DNA from: Pseudomonas sp. PDM16
GTDB lineage: Bacteria > Pseudomonadota > Gammaproteobacteria > Pseudomonadales > Pseudomonadaceae
Direction of reading: 5' to 3'
DNA length: 64,000 nucleotides
Assembly (NCBI RefSeq): GCF_014851865.1
Contig: NZ_JACVAM010000001.1
Coordinates: 744,001-808,000, forward strand
Each line of letters opens with the position of its first letter. Position 1 is the stretch's first letter. Below are positions 19,263-26,837 of the stretch, piece by piece. The notes below the pieces were generated by a model. It made no database searches and was not told the DNA's origin. It was given only the letters and a program-made list of their open reading frames with translations. The position numbers and the translations under genes were made by a program.

Positions 19263-20345
19263 ATGAAGATCGGCGTAATCGGTGGCGGCCAGCTGGGCCG
19301 CATGATGGCCCTGGCGGGCACCCCGCTGGGCATGCACTTCTCCTTCCTCGATCCGGCCGTGGATGCCTGTGCCCAGGCGCTCGGCGAGCATATCCTCGGT
19401 GACTACGACGACCAGGAGCAGCTGCGCCGCCTGGCCGACCAGGTTGACCTGGTGACTTTCGAGTTCGAGAGCGTGCCGGCCGAGACCGTCGCCTTCCTCT
19501 CGCAGTTCGTGCCGGTCTATCCGAGCGCCGAGTCTCTGCGCATCGCCCGCGACCGCTGGTTCGAGAAGTCGATGTTCAAGGACCTCGGCATCCCGACGCC
19601 GGCCTTCGCCGACATCCAGTCGCAGGCCGATCTCGACGCCGCCGTGGCCAGCATCGGCCTGCCGGCGGTGATGAAGACCCGCACCCTGGGCTACGACGGC
19701 AAGGGTCAGAAGGTCCTGCGCAAGGCGGAAGACGTGGTCGGCGCCTTCGCCGAACTGGGCAGCGTGCCGTGCATCCTCGAAGGCTTCGTGCCGTTTACCG
19801 GCGAAGTGTCGCTGGTGGCCGTGCGCGCTCGTGACGGCGAGACACGCTTCTACCCGCTGGTGCACAACCGCCACGACAGCGGCGTGCTGGCCCTGTCCAT
19901 CGCCAGCACCGCGCATCCACTGCAGGCGCTGGCCGAGGACTACGTCGGCCGCGTGCTCAAGCAGCTTGATTACGTCGGTGTGCTGGCCTTCGAGTTCTTC
20001 GAGGTCGACGGTGGTCTCAAGGCCAACGAGATCGCCCCGCGCGTGCACAACTCCGGGCACTGGACCATCGAAGGCGCCGAGTGCAGCCAGTTCGAGAACC
20101 ACCTGCGCGCCGTCGCCGGCCTGCCGCTGGGTTCCACCGCCAAGGTGGGCGAGAGCGCCATGCTCAACTTCCTCGGCAGCGTGCCGCAGGTGAGCAAGGT
20201 GGTGGCTATCGAGGATTGCCACCTGCACCACTATGGCAAGGCCTTCAAGGCCGGTCGAAAAGTCGGTCACGCTACCCTGCGCTGCGCCGACATGGCGACC
20301 CTCAAGGCGCGTATCGCCCAGGTCGAGGCGCTGATCGAAGGTTGA
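19263..20345 (+). CDS. purK: 5-(carboxyamino)imidazole ribonucleotide synthase PurK
   Basis: 360 aa ATP-grasp ligase making N5-CAIR from AIR, bicarbonate and ATP. GVIGGGQLGRMMALAG nucleotide-binding N-terminus, KTRTLGYDGKGQ, EGFVPFTGEVSLVAVR, and the C-terminal EIAPRVHNSGHWTIEGAE region are diagnostic. Partner of PurE. Confidence 0.97.
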   Translation: MKIGVIGGGQLGRMMALAGTPLGMHFSFLDPAVDACAQALGEHILGDYDDQEQLRRLADQVDLVTFEFESVPAETVAFLSQFVPVYPSAESLRIARDRWFEKSMFKDLGIPTPAFADIQSQADLDAAVASIGLPAVMKTRTLGYDGKGQKVLRKAEDVVGAFAELGSVPCILEGFVPFTGEVSLVAVRARDGETRFYPLVHNRHDSGVLALSIASTAHPLQALAEDYVGRVLKQLDYVGVLAFEFFEVDGGLKANEIAPRVHNSGHWTIEGAECSQFENHLRAVAGLPLGSTAKVGESAMLNFLGSVPQVSKVVAIEDCHLHHYGKAFKAGRKVGHATLRCADMATLKARIAQVEALIEG

Positions 20346-20369
20346 ACCCCGCCGTTGCGCTCCGGTCAC

Positions 20370-20402
20370 AACAAGGCGTGCCTTTCGGCGCGCCTTGTTG
20401 GT
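20370..20402 (+). terminator. Terminator-like hairpin after purK
   Basis: CAACAAGGCG-TGCC-TTTC-GGCG-CGCCTTGTTG with one G-U pair, followed by GTTTCT. It ends purEK or attenuates the next gene. It shares the CTTGTTGGTTT 3' side with the hairpin in front of purE. Confidence 0.75.
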
Positions 20403-20428
20403 TTCTGGCCCCTGAAAAGGAGTACGGC

Positions 20429-20674
20429 ATGAGCATCATCGGCACCATCATCATCGGTCTGATCGTGGGTCTGGTCGCGCGCTTCCTCAAGCCTGGCGAC
20501 GACAGCATGGGCTGGATCATGACCATCCTGCTTGGCATCGGCGGTTCGCTGGCGGCCACCTATGGCGGCCAGGCCCTCGGCATATACGCGGCCGGCGAGA
20601 CGGCCGGCTTCATTGGCGCGGTGATCGGTGCCATTGTCCTGCTGCTGATCGTCGGATTGATCAGGCGCAACTGA
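20429..20674 (+). CDS. GlsB/YeaQ/YmgE family membrane protein
   Basis: 81 aa, three glycine-rich TM segments: MSIIGTIIIGLIVGLVARFL, ILLGIGGSLAATYGG and GAVIGAIVLLLIVGLI. The KPGDDSMGW turn after helix 1 is typical of the transglycosylase-associated (YeaQ) family, small stress-linked inner-membrane proteins of unclear function. AAAAGGAG precedes the ATG. Confidence 0.92.
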   Translation: MSIIGTIIIGLIVGLVARFLKPGDDSMGWIMTILLGIGGSLAATYGGQALGIYAAGETAGFIGAVIGAIVLLLIVGLIRRN

Positions 20675-20729
20675 CGCGCGCTCGCCAAGCCGTTAGGCTT
20701 GGCGACTCCTCTTCGCTGCGAGATCGCCC

Positions 20730-21260
20730 ATGCGTCGCCTGTTGTTGTCCCTGCTGCTGCTGCCCCTGTTGAGCCATGCCGAGCCTCCCGAGCTGGATTG
20801 GCTGGAGTTGATGCCGAAGGAGGACCAGCGTGCCCTCGAGGCGATGCCTGAAATCAGCCACGACAGCCCCGAGGCAGCCGGTGCCTTCGGCCAGCAGGGC
20901 GGTCTCAAGCAGGAGCTGGGCCTGCCGGCGGTGATGTACTCGAAGAAGACAGTGGCGCGCCTGGATGGCAAGGCCATCCGCCTGGGTGGCTACCCGGTGC
21001 CGCTGGAGAGCGATGCTTCTGGCAAGACCACGCTGCTTTTTCTGGTGCCCTATCCGGGCGCCTGCATCCATGTGCCGCCGCCCCCGCCGAACCAGATCGT
21101 GCTGGTGCGCTACCCCAAGGGCATCACCCTGGACGATATCTACGAGCCGCTGTGGGTCGACGGCACGCTGCACATCGAGGCCGTGGACAACGATCTGGCC
21201 GACGCCGCCTATGCGCTGGATGCCAGCTCGGTGCGCTTGGTGGAGGAAGACGATCTCTGA
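20730..21260 (+). CDS. DUF3299 periplasmic protein
   Basis: 176 aa. Short signal peptide (MRRLLLSLLLLPLLSHAEP). Body matches DUF3299 proteins: LDWLELMPKEDQRALE, GKAIRLGGYPVPLE, FLVPYPGACIHVPPPPPNQI and IYEPLWVDGTL. The single C-I-H-V-P motif is a family hallmark. In other bacteria such proteins accompany ABC export genes, but none is here. Function unknown. Confidence 0.88.
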   Translation: MRRLLLSLLLLPLLSHAEPPELDWLELMPKEDQRALEAMPEISHDSPEAAGAFGQQGGLKQELGLPAVMYSKKTVARLDGKAIRLGGYPVPLESDASGKTTLLFLVPYPGACIHVPPPPPNQIVLVRYPKGITLDDIYEPLWVDGTLHIEAVDNDLADAAYALDASSVRLVEEDDL

Positions 21261-21294
21261 CCCCTCACTCGAGAGGCGAGAGCTTCTTCGTGCT

Positions 21295-22194
21295 CTATGC
21301 GGGCTCGCTCCACAGACTCAAGCCAAGACGGTGATGCTCACCGGGCGCCAGCTCCACACAATCGTCCCAGACGTTGGCCGTCTCGATGCACAACATGCGC
21401 TGCCAGGCATCGTCGGCGAAGCTGGACAGACGGCCGGCCTTGTCGATCCACGGATTCCACAGCACTGCCGAGCGGGAGCTACGAGTCTGCAAGTGCAGGT
21501 CGCGCTGCCAGCCAGCATCGTGAAGGCGCAGCTGCGGCGGCAGGTCTAGGTAGATACGATCGGTTTCGCCGCTGAACCGCAGCTCGCCCTGCTGGGTGCG
21601 CTCCTGCCAGTCTTCCAGAGTCTCGATGTAGCGACTGCCTTCCAGTCCATGCACGGCCACCTGGCGGATGTCGCTGACGGCAAAGTAGCTGTGCAGCGCC
21701 TGGCTCAGGGCCAGCGGTGCAGTGCCGAGGTTGTGGCTGGCCAGGTCTAGGTGCAGACGTTCGTCCAGGCGGATATCCAGACGCAGCTCGGCCGCATGCG
21801 GCCAATTGGGCAGCGGATGCTGTCGAGTGTCGAAGGCGAACTGCAGATGCACTGCCTCGCCCTCGCTGTCGATGCCCAGCAACTGCCAGTCCAGCGCCCG
21901 CACGCCACCATGGAAGGGAGCGGTGGCCAGATTGTCGTGCTGCGCCTGTACCTGTAGCGGATTACGGCCGAGATCGCCGAACCATGGCCAGCAGATCGGA
22001 ACGCCTCCGCGTACCGGCTGGTGACGCTGGTAGCTGGCATGCTCGCTGAGCCAGATCAGCGGTGGTTGCTCTCCTTGCTGGAAGCTCAATACCTGGGCGC
22101 CCTGCTGCGCGACCAGCAGCTCGGTATTGCCCCGGCGTACTCGCCAGCAGGTCAGCTCGTCCAGCTCGATGCGTTCGATATGGGCCTGGGTCAT
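21295..22194 (-). CDS. D-hexose-6-phosphate mutarotase (YeaD-like aldose epimerase)
   Basis: 299 aa. QQGAQVLSFQQGEQPPLIWL, RGGVPICWPWFGDL and LHSYFAVSDIRQVAVHGLEG are typical of the YeaD/apospory-associated family that interconverts anomers of hexose 6-phosphates. Catalytic His and Glu are expected in HSYF and near WNPWIDK. Stands alone, 101 nt after the thioesterase gene on the same strand. Confidence 0.92.
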   Translation of the reverse strand: MTQAHIERIELDELTCWRVRRGNTELLVAQQGAQVLSFQQGEQPPLIWLSEHASYQRHQPVRGGVPICWPWFGDLGRNPLQVQAQHDNLATAPFHGGVRALDWQLLGIDSEGEAVHLQFAFDTRQHPLPNWPHAAELRLDIRLDERLHLDLASHNLGTAPLALSQALHSYFAVSDIRQVAVHGLEGSRYIETLEDWQERTQQGELRFSGETDRIYLDLPPQLRLHDAGWQRDLHLQTRSSRSAVLWNPWIDKAGRLSSFADDAWQRMLCIETANVWDDCVELAPGEHHRLGLSLWSEPA

Positions 22195-22257
22195 GGTCCG
22201 TCTCCCTGAAGATTCGGATATTTGACCGCAGCCCGGCGGAAAAGACCAAGCTCCATG

Positions 22258-22284
22258 AAAAACGCCGCCTCATGGGGCGGCGCT
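22258..22284 (-). terminator. Terminator of the thioesterase gene
   Basis: CGCCGCC (22263-22269) / GGCGGCG (22276-22282), followed on the minus strand by TTTTTC. 12 nt after the stop of the 22296-22700 gene. Confidence 0.85.
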
Positions 22285-22295
22285 TGGTGCTGGGG

Positions 22296-22700
22296 TCAGC
22301 CGCGGCGGGGCGGTACTGGGCGGGTGCGGCCGCTGCCGTCGATGGCCACGAAGACGAACACCGCCTCAGTGACTTTGCGCCATTCGCTAGACAGCGGATC
22401 GTCGCTCCATACTTCGACGAGCATCTGGATCGAGCTGCGGCCGACCTCCAGTGCCTGGGTATAGAAGGACAGCTGCGCGCCCACGGCCACCGGTACCAGG
22501 AAGGCCATGCGGTCGATGGCGACGGTAGCGACGCGGCCCCCGGCCACCTTGCTGGCCATGGCGGTTCCCGCCAGGTCCATTTGCGAGACCAGCCAACCGC
22601 CGTAGATGTCGCCGAAGCCATTGGTCTCGCGCGGCAGGGCGGTGATCTGCAGGGCCAGATCGCCCTGGGGGATGGGGTCTTCCTGTTCGAGTTCGATCAT
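22296..22700 (-). CDS. Acyl-CoA thioesterase (YciA-type hotdog)
   Basis: 134 aa hotdog-fold enzyme hydrolysing acyl-CoAs. NGFGDIYGGWLVSQMDLAGT carries the catalytic Asp region (ANGDIFGGW-like), and TVAIDRMAFLVPVAVGAQL follows. C-terminus FVFVAIDGSGRTRPVPP matches YciA. Forms a monocistronic unit with its own terminator. Confidence 0.92.
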   Translation of the reverse strand: MIELEQEDPIPQGDLALQITALPRETNGFGDIYGGWLVSQMDLAGTAMASKVAGGRVATVAIDRMAFLVPVAVGAQLSFYTQALEVGRSSIQMLVEVWSDDPLSSEWRKVTEAVFVFVAIDGSGRTRPVPPRRG

Positions 22701-22899
22701 GCTGTGGGCCCCGCTGGTGGATTCTTGTCTTTGGCTGCTCGCTGGCAGGCTACAGCCCGCTCTAGACGGGCCGTGCGCAGTATATCGAGGCTAACGTCAA
22801 ACGACGACCGTGTGGTTCCGCTTTTCGCTAGCCGACTGCGCGGCAGCCTCGCAATTTGCTATGGTGCGCCAGCCTTGCCCATCCTAATAACGAAATCCT

Positions 22900-24192
22900 A
22901 TGTCTGCCGAGCATGCCAGCCCAGCGTCCGTCGTGGCGCGCCCCCTGAATCGCAGCGATTACAAGACCCTCTCGCTTTCCGCCCTCGGTGGAGCGCTGGA
23001 GTTCTACGATTTCATCATCTTCGTGTTCTTCGCCGCTGTGGTCGGCAAGCTGTTCTTCCCGGCCGAGATGCCGGAATGGCTGCGCCAGCTGCAGACTTTC
23101 GGCATCTTTGCCGCCGGTTACCTGGCTCGCCCGCTGGGCGGCATCATCATGGCTCACTTCGGCGACCTGCTCGGGCGCAAGCGCATGTTCACCCTGAGCA
23201 TTTTCATGATGGCGGTGCCTACGCTGATCATGGGCCTGCTGCCGACCTACGCGCAGATCGGCATCTGGGCACCGCTGGCGCTGTTGGCCCTGCGCGTGGT
23301 GCAAGGTGCGGCAATCGGTGGCGAGGTGCCGGGGGCCTGGGTGTTCGTTGCCGAGCACGTACCGCCCAAACACATTGGCTATGCCTGTGGCACGCTGACC
23401 TCCGGGCTGACCTTCGGCATCCTACTCGGCTCGCTGATGGCGACACTGATCAACACGCTCTACACCCCTGCAGAGGTGCTCGACTGGGCCTGGCGAGTGC
23501 CGTTCCTGATCGGCGGTGTGTTTGGCCTGTTCTCCGTGTACCTGCGCCAGTGGCTGCATGAGACGCCGGTGTTCGCCGAACTGCAGCAGCGCAAGGCGCT
23601 GGCGGAGGAAGTGCCGCTGAAGACGGTGCTGCGCGAGCATCGCTCGGCCATCGTCCTGTCCATGCTGCTGACCTGGGTGCTGTCGGCCGGCATCGTGGTG
23701 GTCATCCTGATGACGCCGACACTGCTGCAGACCGTGTACGGTTTCGAAGCCGCCACGGCGCTCAAGGCCAACAGCCTGGCCATCATTTGTCTGACGCTGG
23801 GCTGTATCGCTTCCGGCGCGCTGGCCGACCGCTTCGGTGCAGGGCGTACTTTCCTGATTGGCGGTGCCCTGCTGGCGCTCAGCTCATGGACCTTCTACAT
23901 CAGCCTCAAGGCACATCCGGACTGGCTGTTCCCGCTCTACGCGATCACCGGCCTGCTGGTCGGCACTATCGGCGCGGTGCCCTATGTGATGGTCAAGGCC
24001 TTCCCGCCGGTGGTGCGCTTCTCCGGGCTATCGTTCTCCTACAACCTGGCGTACGCCATTTTCGGTGGGCTGACGCCGATGGTCGTAGCCCTGCTGATGA
24101 AGTGGGACCCGCTCGGACCGGCCTACTACGTGGCGGCGCTGTGTGGAGTGGCCATGCTGATCGGCCTGTATCTGCTCAAGCAGAAGCGCTGA
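22900..24192 (+). CDS. MFS metabolite/H+ symporter
   Basis: 430 aa, 12 predicted TM helices. ALEFYDFIIFVFF in TM1 and the loop motif GDLLGRKRMF place it in the metabolite:H+ symporter (ProP/KgtP/ShiA) group. A homologous MFS gene lies beside pstS in P. aeruginosa (PA5370 type). Substrate unknown, perhaps a dicarboxylate or betaine. Terminator hairpin at 24204-24235. Confidence 0.9.
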   Translation: MSAEHASPASVVARPLNRSDYKTLSLSALGGALEFYDFIIFVFFAAVVGKLFFPAEMPEWLRQLQTFGIFAAGYLARPLGGIIMAHFGDLLGRKRMFTLSIFMMAVPTLIMGLLPTYAQIGIWAPLALLALRVVQGAAIGGEVPGAWVFVAEHVPPKHIGYACGTLTSGLTFGILLGSLMATLINTLYTPAEVLDWAWRVPFLIGGVFGLFSVYLRQWLHETPVFAELQQRKALAEEVPLKTVLREHRSAIVLSMLLTWVLSAGIVVVILMTPTLLQTVYGFEAATALKANSLAIICLTLGCIASGALADRFGAGRTFLIGGALLALSSWTFYISLKAHPDWLFPLYAITGLLVGTIGAVPYVMVKAFPPVVRFSGLSFSYNLAYAIFGGLTPMVVALLMKWDPLGPAYYVAALCGVAMLIGLYLLKQKR

Positions 24193-24203
24193 TCGACCGC
24201 AGG

Positions 24204-24236
24204 AGGCGCACCATTCCCGGGGGCGCCTTCTTTATT
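24204..24236 (+). terminator. Terminator of the MFS gene
   Basis: AGGCGC (24204-24209) / GCGCCT (24223-24228) with a 13-nt loop, then TCTTTATTTATT. The T-rich stretch overlaps the stop of the convergent gene at 24236. Confidence 0.7.
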
Positions 24237-25540
24237 TATTGCGCTGGCGTTACCCGCCAGATCTTGTTGCCGACATCATCGGTCACCAGCAGTGCGCCCT
24301 GCTTGTCGAGCCTCACGTCGACCGGTCGGCCTTGGGCTTCGCCCTCTGCGTTGAGGAAGCCGGTGAGCACGTCGAGCGGAGGCCCACTCGGCTTGCCCTC
24401 GGCGAAGGGCACGAAAATCACTTTGTAGCCGCTGTGCGGCTTACGGTTCCACGAGCCGTGCTGGCCGACGAACAGGCCGTTCTGCCAGGCCGGTAGCGCG
24501 CTGCCCTGGCCGAAGGCGATGCCCAGCGAGGCGGTGTGTGGCCCCAGCGCGTAGTCAGGCGGTAGCGCCTTGGCCACCAGCTCGGGGCGTTGTGGCTGGA
24601 CGCGCTCGTCGACGTGCTGGCCGAAGTAGCTGTAGGGCCAGCCGTAGAAACCGCCGTCGCGCACCGAGGTGATGTAGTCCGGCACCAGGTCGCTGCCGAT
24701 CTCGTCGCGCTCGTTGACCGCCGTCCACAGTGCGCCGGTTTGTGGCTCCCAAGCCAGGCCGTTGGGGTTGCGCAGGCCGGTGGCGAACAGGCGTTTGCTG
24801 CCGCTGGCGCGGTCGACTTCCCAGATCGCCGCACGGCCATCCTCGATGTCCAGGCCGTTTTCGCCGACATTGCTGTTGGAGCCGACGGTGACGTACAGCT
24901 TGCTGCCGTCCTTGCTGGCGATGACGTTCTTGGTCCAGTGGTGGTTGATGCCGGCCGGCAGGTCGGTGACCTTCTCCGGCGTCGCGCTGATCCTGGTTTC
25001 GCCAGCGTTATAGGGGACGCGCACCAGGGCGTCGGCGTTGGCGATATAGAAGTCGCTGCCTACCAGGGCCATGCCGAAGGGCGAGTGTAGGTTTTCCAGG
25101 AACACTTCACGCAGGTCGGCAACGCCGTCGTTGTCGCTGTCGCGCAGCAGGGTGATGCGGTCGGCGCTGGGCACCCCGGCGCCAGCCCGCGACATCACCT
25201 TGCCGGCGATCCAGCCCTTGAGGCTGAAGGGCTTGTCGCTCTTCGGGGCATTACTCTCGGCTACCAGCACATCGCCATTGGGCAGCACATAGAGCCAGCG
25301 CGGGTGGTCCAGGCCTTCGGCGAAGGCATTCACCTGGGTGCCGCTGGCGGCGGTAGGTTCTTCGCCCTCTGCCCAGCCCTTGGCCGGGGCGATGTTCACG
25401 GTCGGCAGCAGGGTCTTGTTCGGTGCCGGCAGTTGCGGCTTGGCGTCGGTGCCGTCGCTGACATTCAGTGCAGCCTGTTCACCGCAGGCGCTGCAGGCGA
25501 GGGCCAGGGCCGTGATGGACAGCAGGTGCAGTCGATTCAT
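24236..25540 (-). CDS. PQQ-dependent sugar dehydrogenase (sorbosone dehydrogenase-like) lipoprotein
   Basis: 434 aa. N-terminal signal with a cysteine after ALALA ([20 protein letters not shown]), probably lipid-anchored. The rest is a soluble glucose/sorbosone dehydrogenase-type beta-propeller: [83 protein letters not shown] and [16 protein letters not shown], which carry the expected Ca/PQQ-site residues. Oxidation of sugars in the periplasm is predicted; substrate unknown. ATG 25540 opens the signal peptide. Confidence 0.88.
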   Translation of the reverse strand: MNRLHLLSITALALACSACGEQAALNVSDGTDAKPQLPAPNKTLLPTVNIAPAKGWAEGEEPTAASGTQVNAFAEGLDHPRWLYVLPNGDVLVAESNAPKSDKPFSLKGWIAGKVMSRAGAGVPSADRITLLRDSDNDGVADLREVFLENLHSPFGMALVGSDFYIANADALVRVPYNAGETRISATPEKVTDLPAGINHHWTKNVIASKDGSKLYVTVGSNSNVGENGLDIEDGRAAIWEVDRASGSKRLFATGLRNPNGLAWEPQTGALWTAVNERDEIGSDLVPDYITSVRDGGFYGWPYSYFGQHVDERVQPQRPELVAKALPPDYALGPHTASLGIAFGQGSALPAWQNGLFVGQHGSWNRKPHSGYKVIFVPFAEGKPSGPPLDVLTGFLNAEGEAQGRPVDVRLDKQGALLVTDDVGNKIWRVTPAQ

Positions 25541-25594
25541 GGGCAGTCTCCGAGGGGCAGTGGCGGTGCAAATTTTTTCGACAGCCATGCTGGC

Positions 25595-25634
25595 CATTCA
25601 TCCAATTGTCATATTCCGTTCATAGAGTGTTCAT
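25595..25634 (+). promoter_or_regulatory. Pho box of pstS (four tandem repeats)
   Basis: Four 7-mers at exact 11-bp spacing: CATTCAT (25595), TTGTCAT (25606), CGTTCAT (25617), TGTTCAT (25628), each followed by 4 nt. This matches tandem PhoB half-sites. A -10-like GATACT at 25645-25650 lies 10 bp after the last repeat, as in PhoB-activated promoters where the box replaces the -35. Confidence 0.9.
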
Positions 25635-25691
25635 CAGGCCTGCAGATACTTGGCCCCGTTCCATCCAACCCCTTCCTGCTAGGAGCAAGGC

Positions 25692-26660
25692 ATGAAACTC
25701 AAGCGTTTGATGGCGGCCCTGACCTTCGCCGCCGCCGGCGTAGGCGCTGCAACTGCGTTCGCCGCTGTCGACCCGGCCATCCCCGGCTACGAAAAGACTA
25801 CCGGTGTATCGGGCAACCTCTCCAGCGTCGGTTCCGACTCCCTGGCCAACCTGATGACCCTGTGGGCCGAGGAATACAAGAAGCTGTACCCGAACGTGAA
25901 CATCCAGATCCAGGCCGCCGGTTCTTCCACCGCGCCGCCCGCTCTGACCGAAGGTACCGCTAACCTGGGCCCGATGTCCCGTGCCATGAAGGACAACGAG
26001 CTGCAGGCCTTCGAAGAGAAGTTCGGCTACAAGCCGACCGCCGTTCCGGTGGCCATCGACGCCCTGGCTGTGTTCGTGCACAAGGACAACCCGATCAAGT
26101 CCCTGGACATCGCTCAGGTTGACTCGATCTTCTCCAGCACCCGCCTGTGCGGTGGCGCTCAAGACATCAAAACCTGGGGCGATCTGGGTCTGACCGGTGA
26201 GTGGGCTGCCAAGCCGATCCAGCTGTTCGGTCGTAACTCGGTATCCGGCACCTATGGCTACTTCAAAGAAGAAGCGCTGTGCAAAGGCGACTTCAAGGCC
26301 AACGTCAACGAGCAGCCGGGTTCGGCTTCCGTGGTCCAGTCGATCTCCAGCACCGTGAATGCCATCGGCTACTCGGGCATCGGCTACAAGACAGCCAGCG
26401 TCCGTGCCGTTCCGCTGTCGAAGAAAGGCGGTGAGGCTTTCGAGGCTTCCGAAGAAAACGCCCTGGCTGGCAAGTTCCCGCTGGCTCGCTTCTTCTACGT
26501 CTACGTGAACAAGGCGCCGAACAAGCCGCTGAGCCCGCTGGACGCCGAGTTCCTGAAGCTGGTTCTGTCCAAGCAAGGCCAGGAAGTGGTGGTGAAGGAT
26601 GGTTACATCCCGCTGCCGTCCAAGGTCATCGACAAGGCCAAGCAAGAACTGGGTCTGTAA
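25692..26660 (+). CDS. pstS: Phosphate-binding periplasmic protein PstS
   Basis: 322 aa. Signal peptide [20 protein letters not shown] (plus TAFA). Then [40 protein letters not shown] and [18 protein letters not shown], the phosphate-pocket segments. High-affinity Pi capture for PstCAB. Under a four-repeat Pho box; separated from pstC by a gap with two hairpins and a second Pho box. TAA stop at 26658-26660. Confidence 0.97.
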   Translation: MKLKRLMAALTFAAAGVGAATAFAAVDPAIPGYEKTTGVSGNLSSVGSDSLANLMTLWAEEYKKLYPNVNIQIQAAGSSTAPPALTEGTANLGPMSRAMKDNELQAFEEKFGYKPTAVPVAIDALAVFVHKDNPIKSLDIAQVDSIFSSTRLCGGAQDIKTWGDLGLTGEWAAKPIQLFGRNSVSGTYGYFKEEALCKGDFKANVNEQPGSASVVQSISSTVNAIGYSGIGYKTASVRAVPLSKKGGEAFEASEENALAGKFPLARFFYVYVNKAPNKPLSPLDAEFLKLVLSKQGQEVVVKDGYIPLPSKVIDKAKQELGL

Positions 26661-26669
26661 TAGCCCTGC

Positions 26670-26701
26670 CAGCGCACCGGGATCCCATCCCCGGGGCGCT
26701 G
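26670..26701 (+). terminator. Hairpin after pstS
   Basis: CAGCGC (26670-26675) / GCGCTG (26696-26701) with inner CCGGG/CCCGG pairing. A second stem CGCCCGC / GCGGGCG follows at 26709-26737. No U-tract. Likely limits readthrough from pstS or stabilises its mRNA. Confidence 0.6.
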
Positions 26702-26742
26702 TCCGACACGCCCGCTACTCTTCTGGAGTCGCGGGCGTCGTC

Positions 26743-26787
26743 GCGTCACCGAGCTGTAATCTTTCTGTCACACAAGCCGGATAGATT
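26743..26787 (+). promoter_or_regulatory. Pho box and -10 of pstC
   Basis: Three half-sites at 11-bp spacing: GCGTCAC (26743), CTGTAAT (26754), CTGTCAC (26765), then TAGATT at 26782-26787 10 bp further as -10. Indicates an internal PhoB promoter for pstCAB-phoU independent of pstS. Confidence 0.85.
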
Positions 26788-26837
26788 GAAGTACCTCAAA
26801 TTAAGCGGGCTGTGTCCGCCGCGCCCGAGAACTCCTC

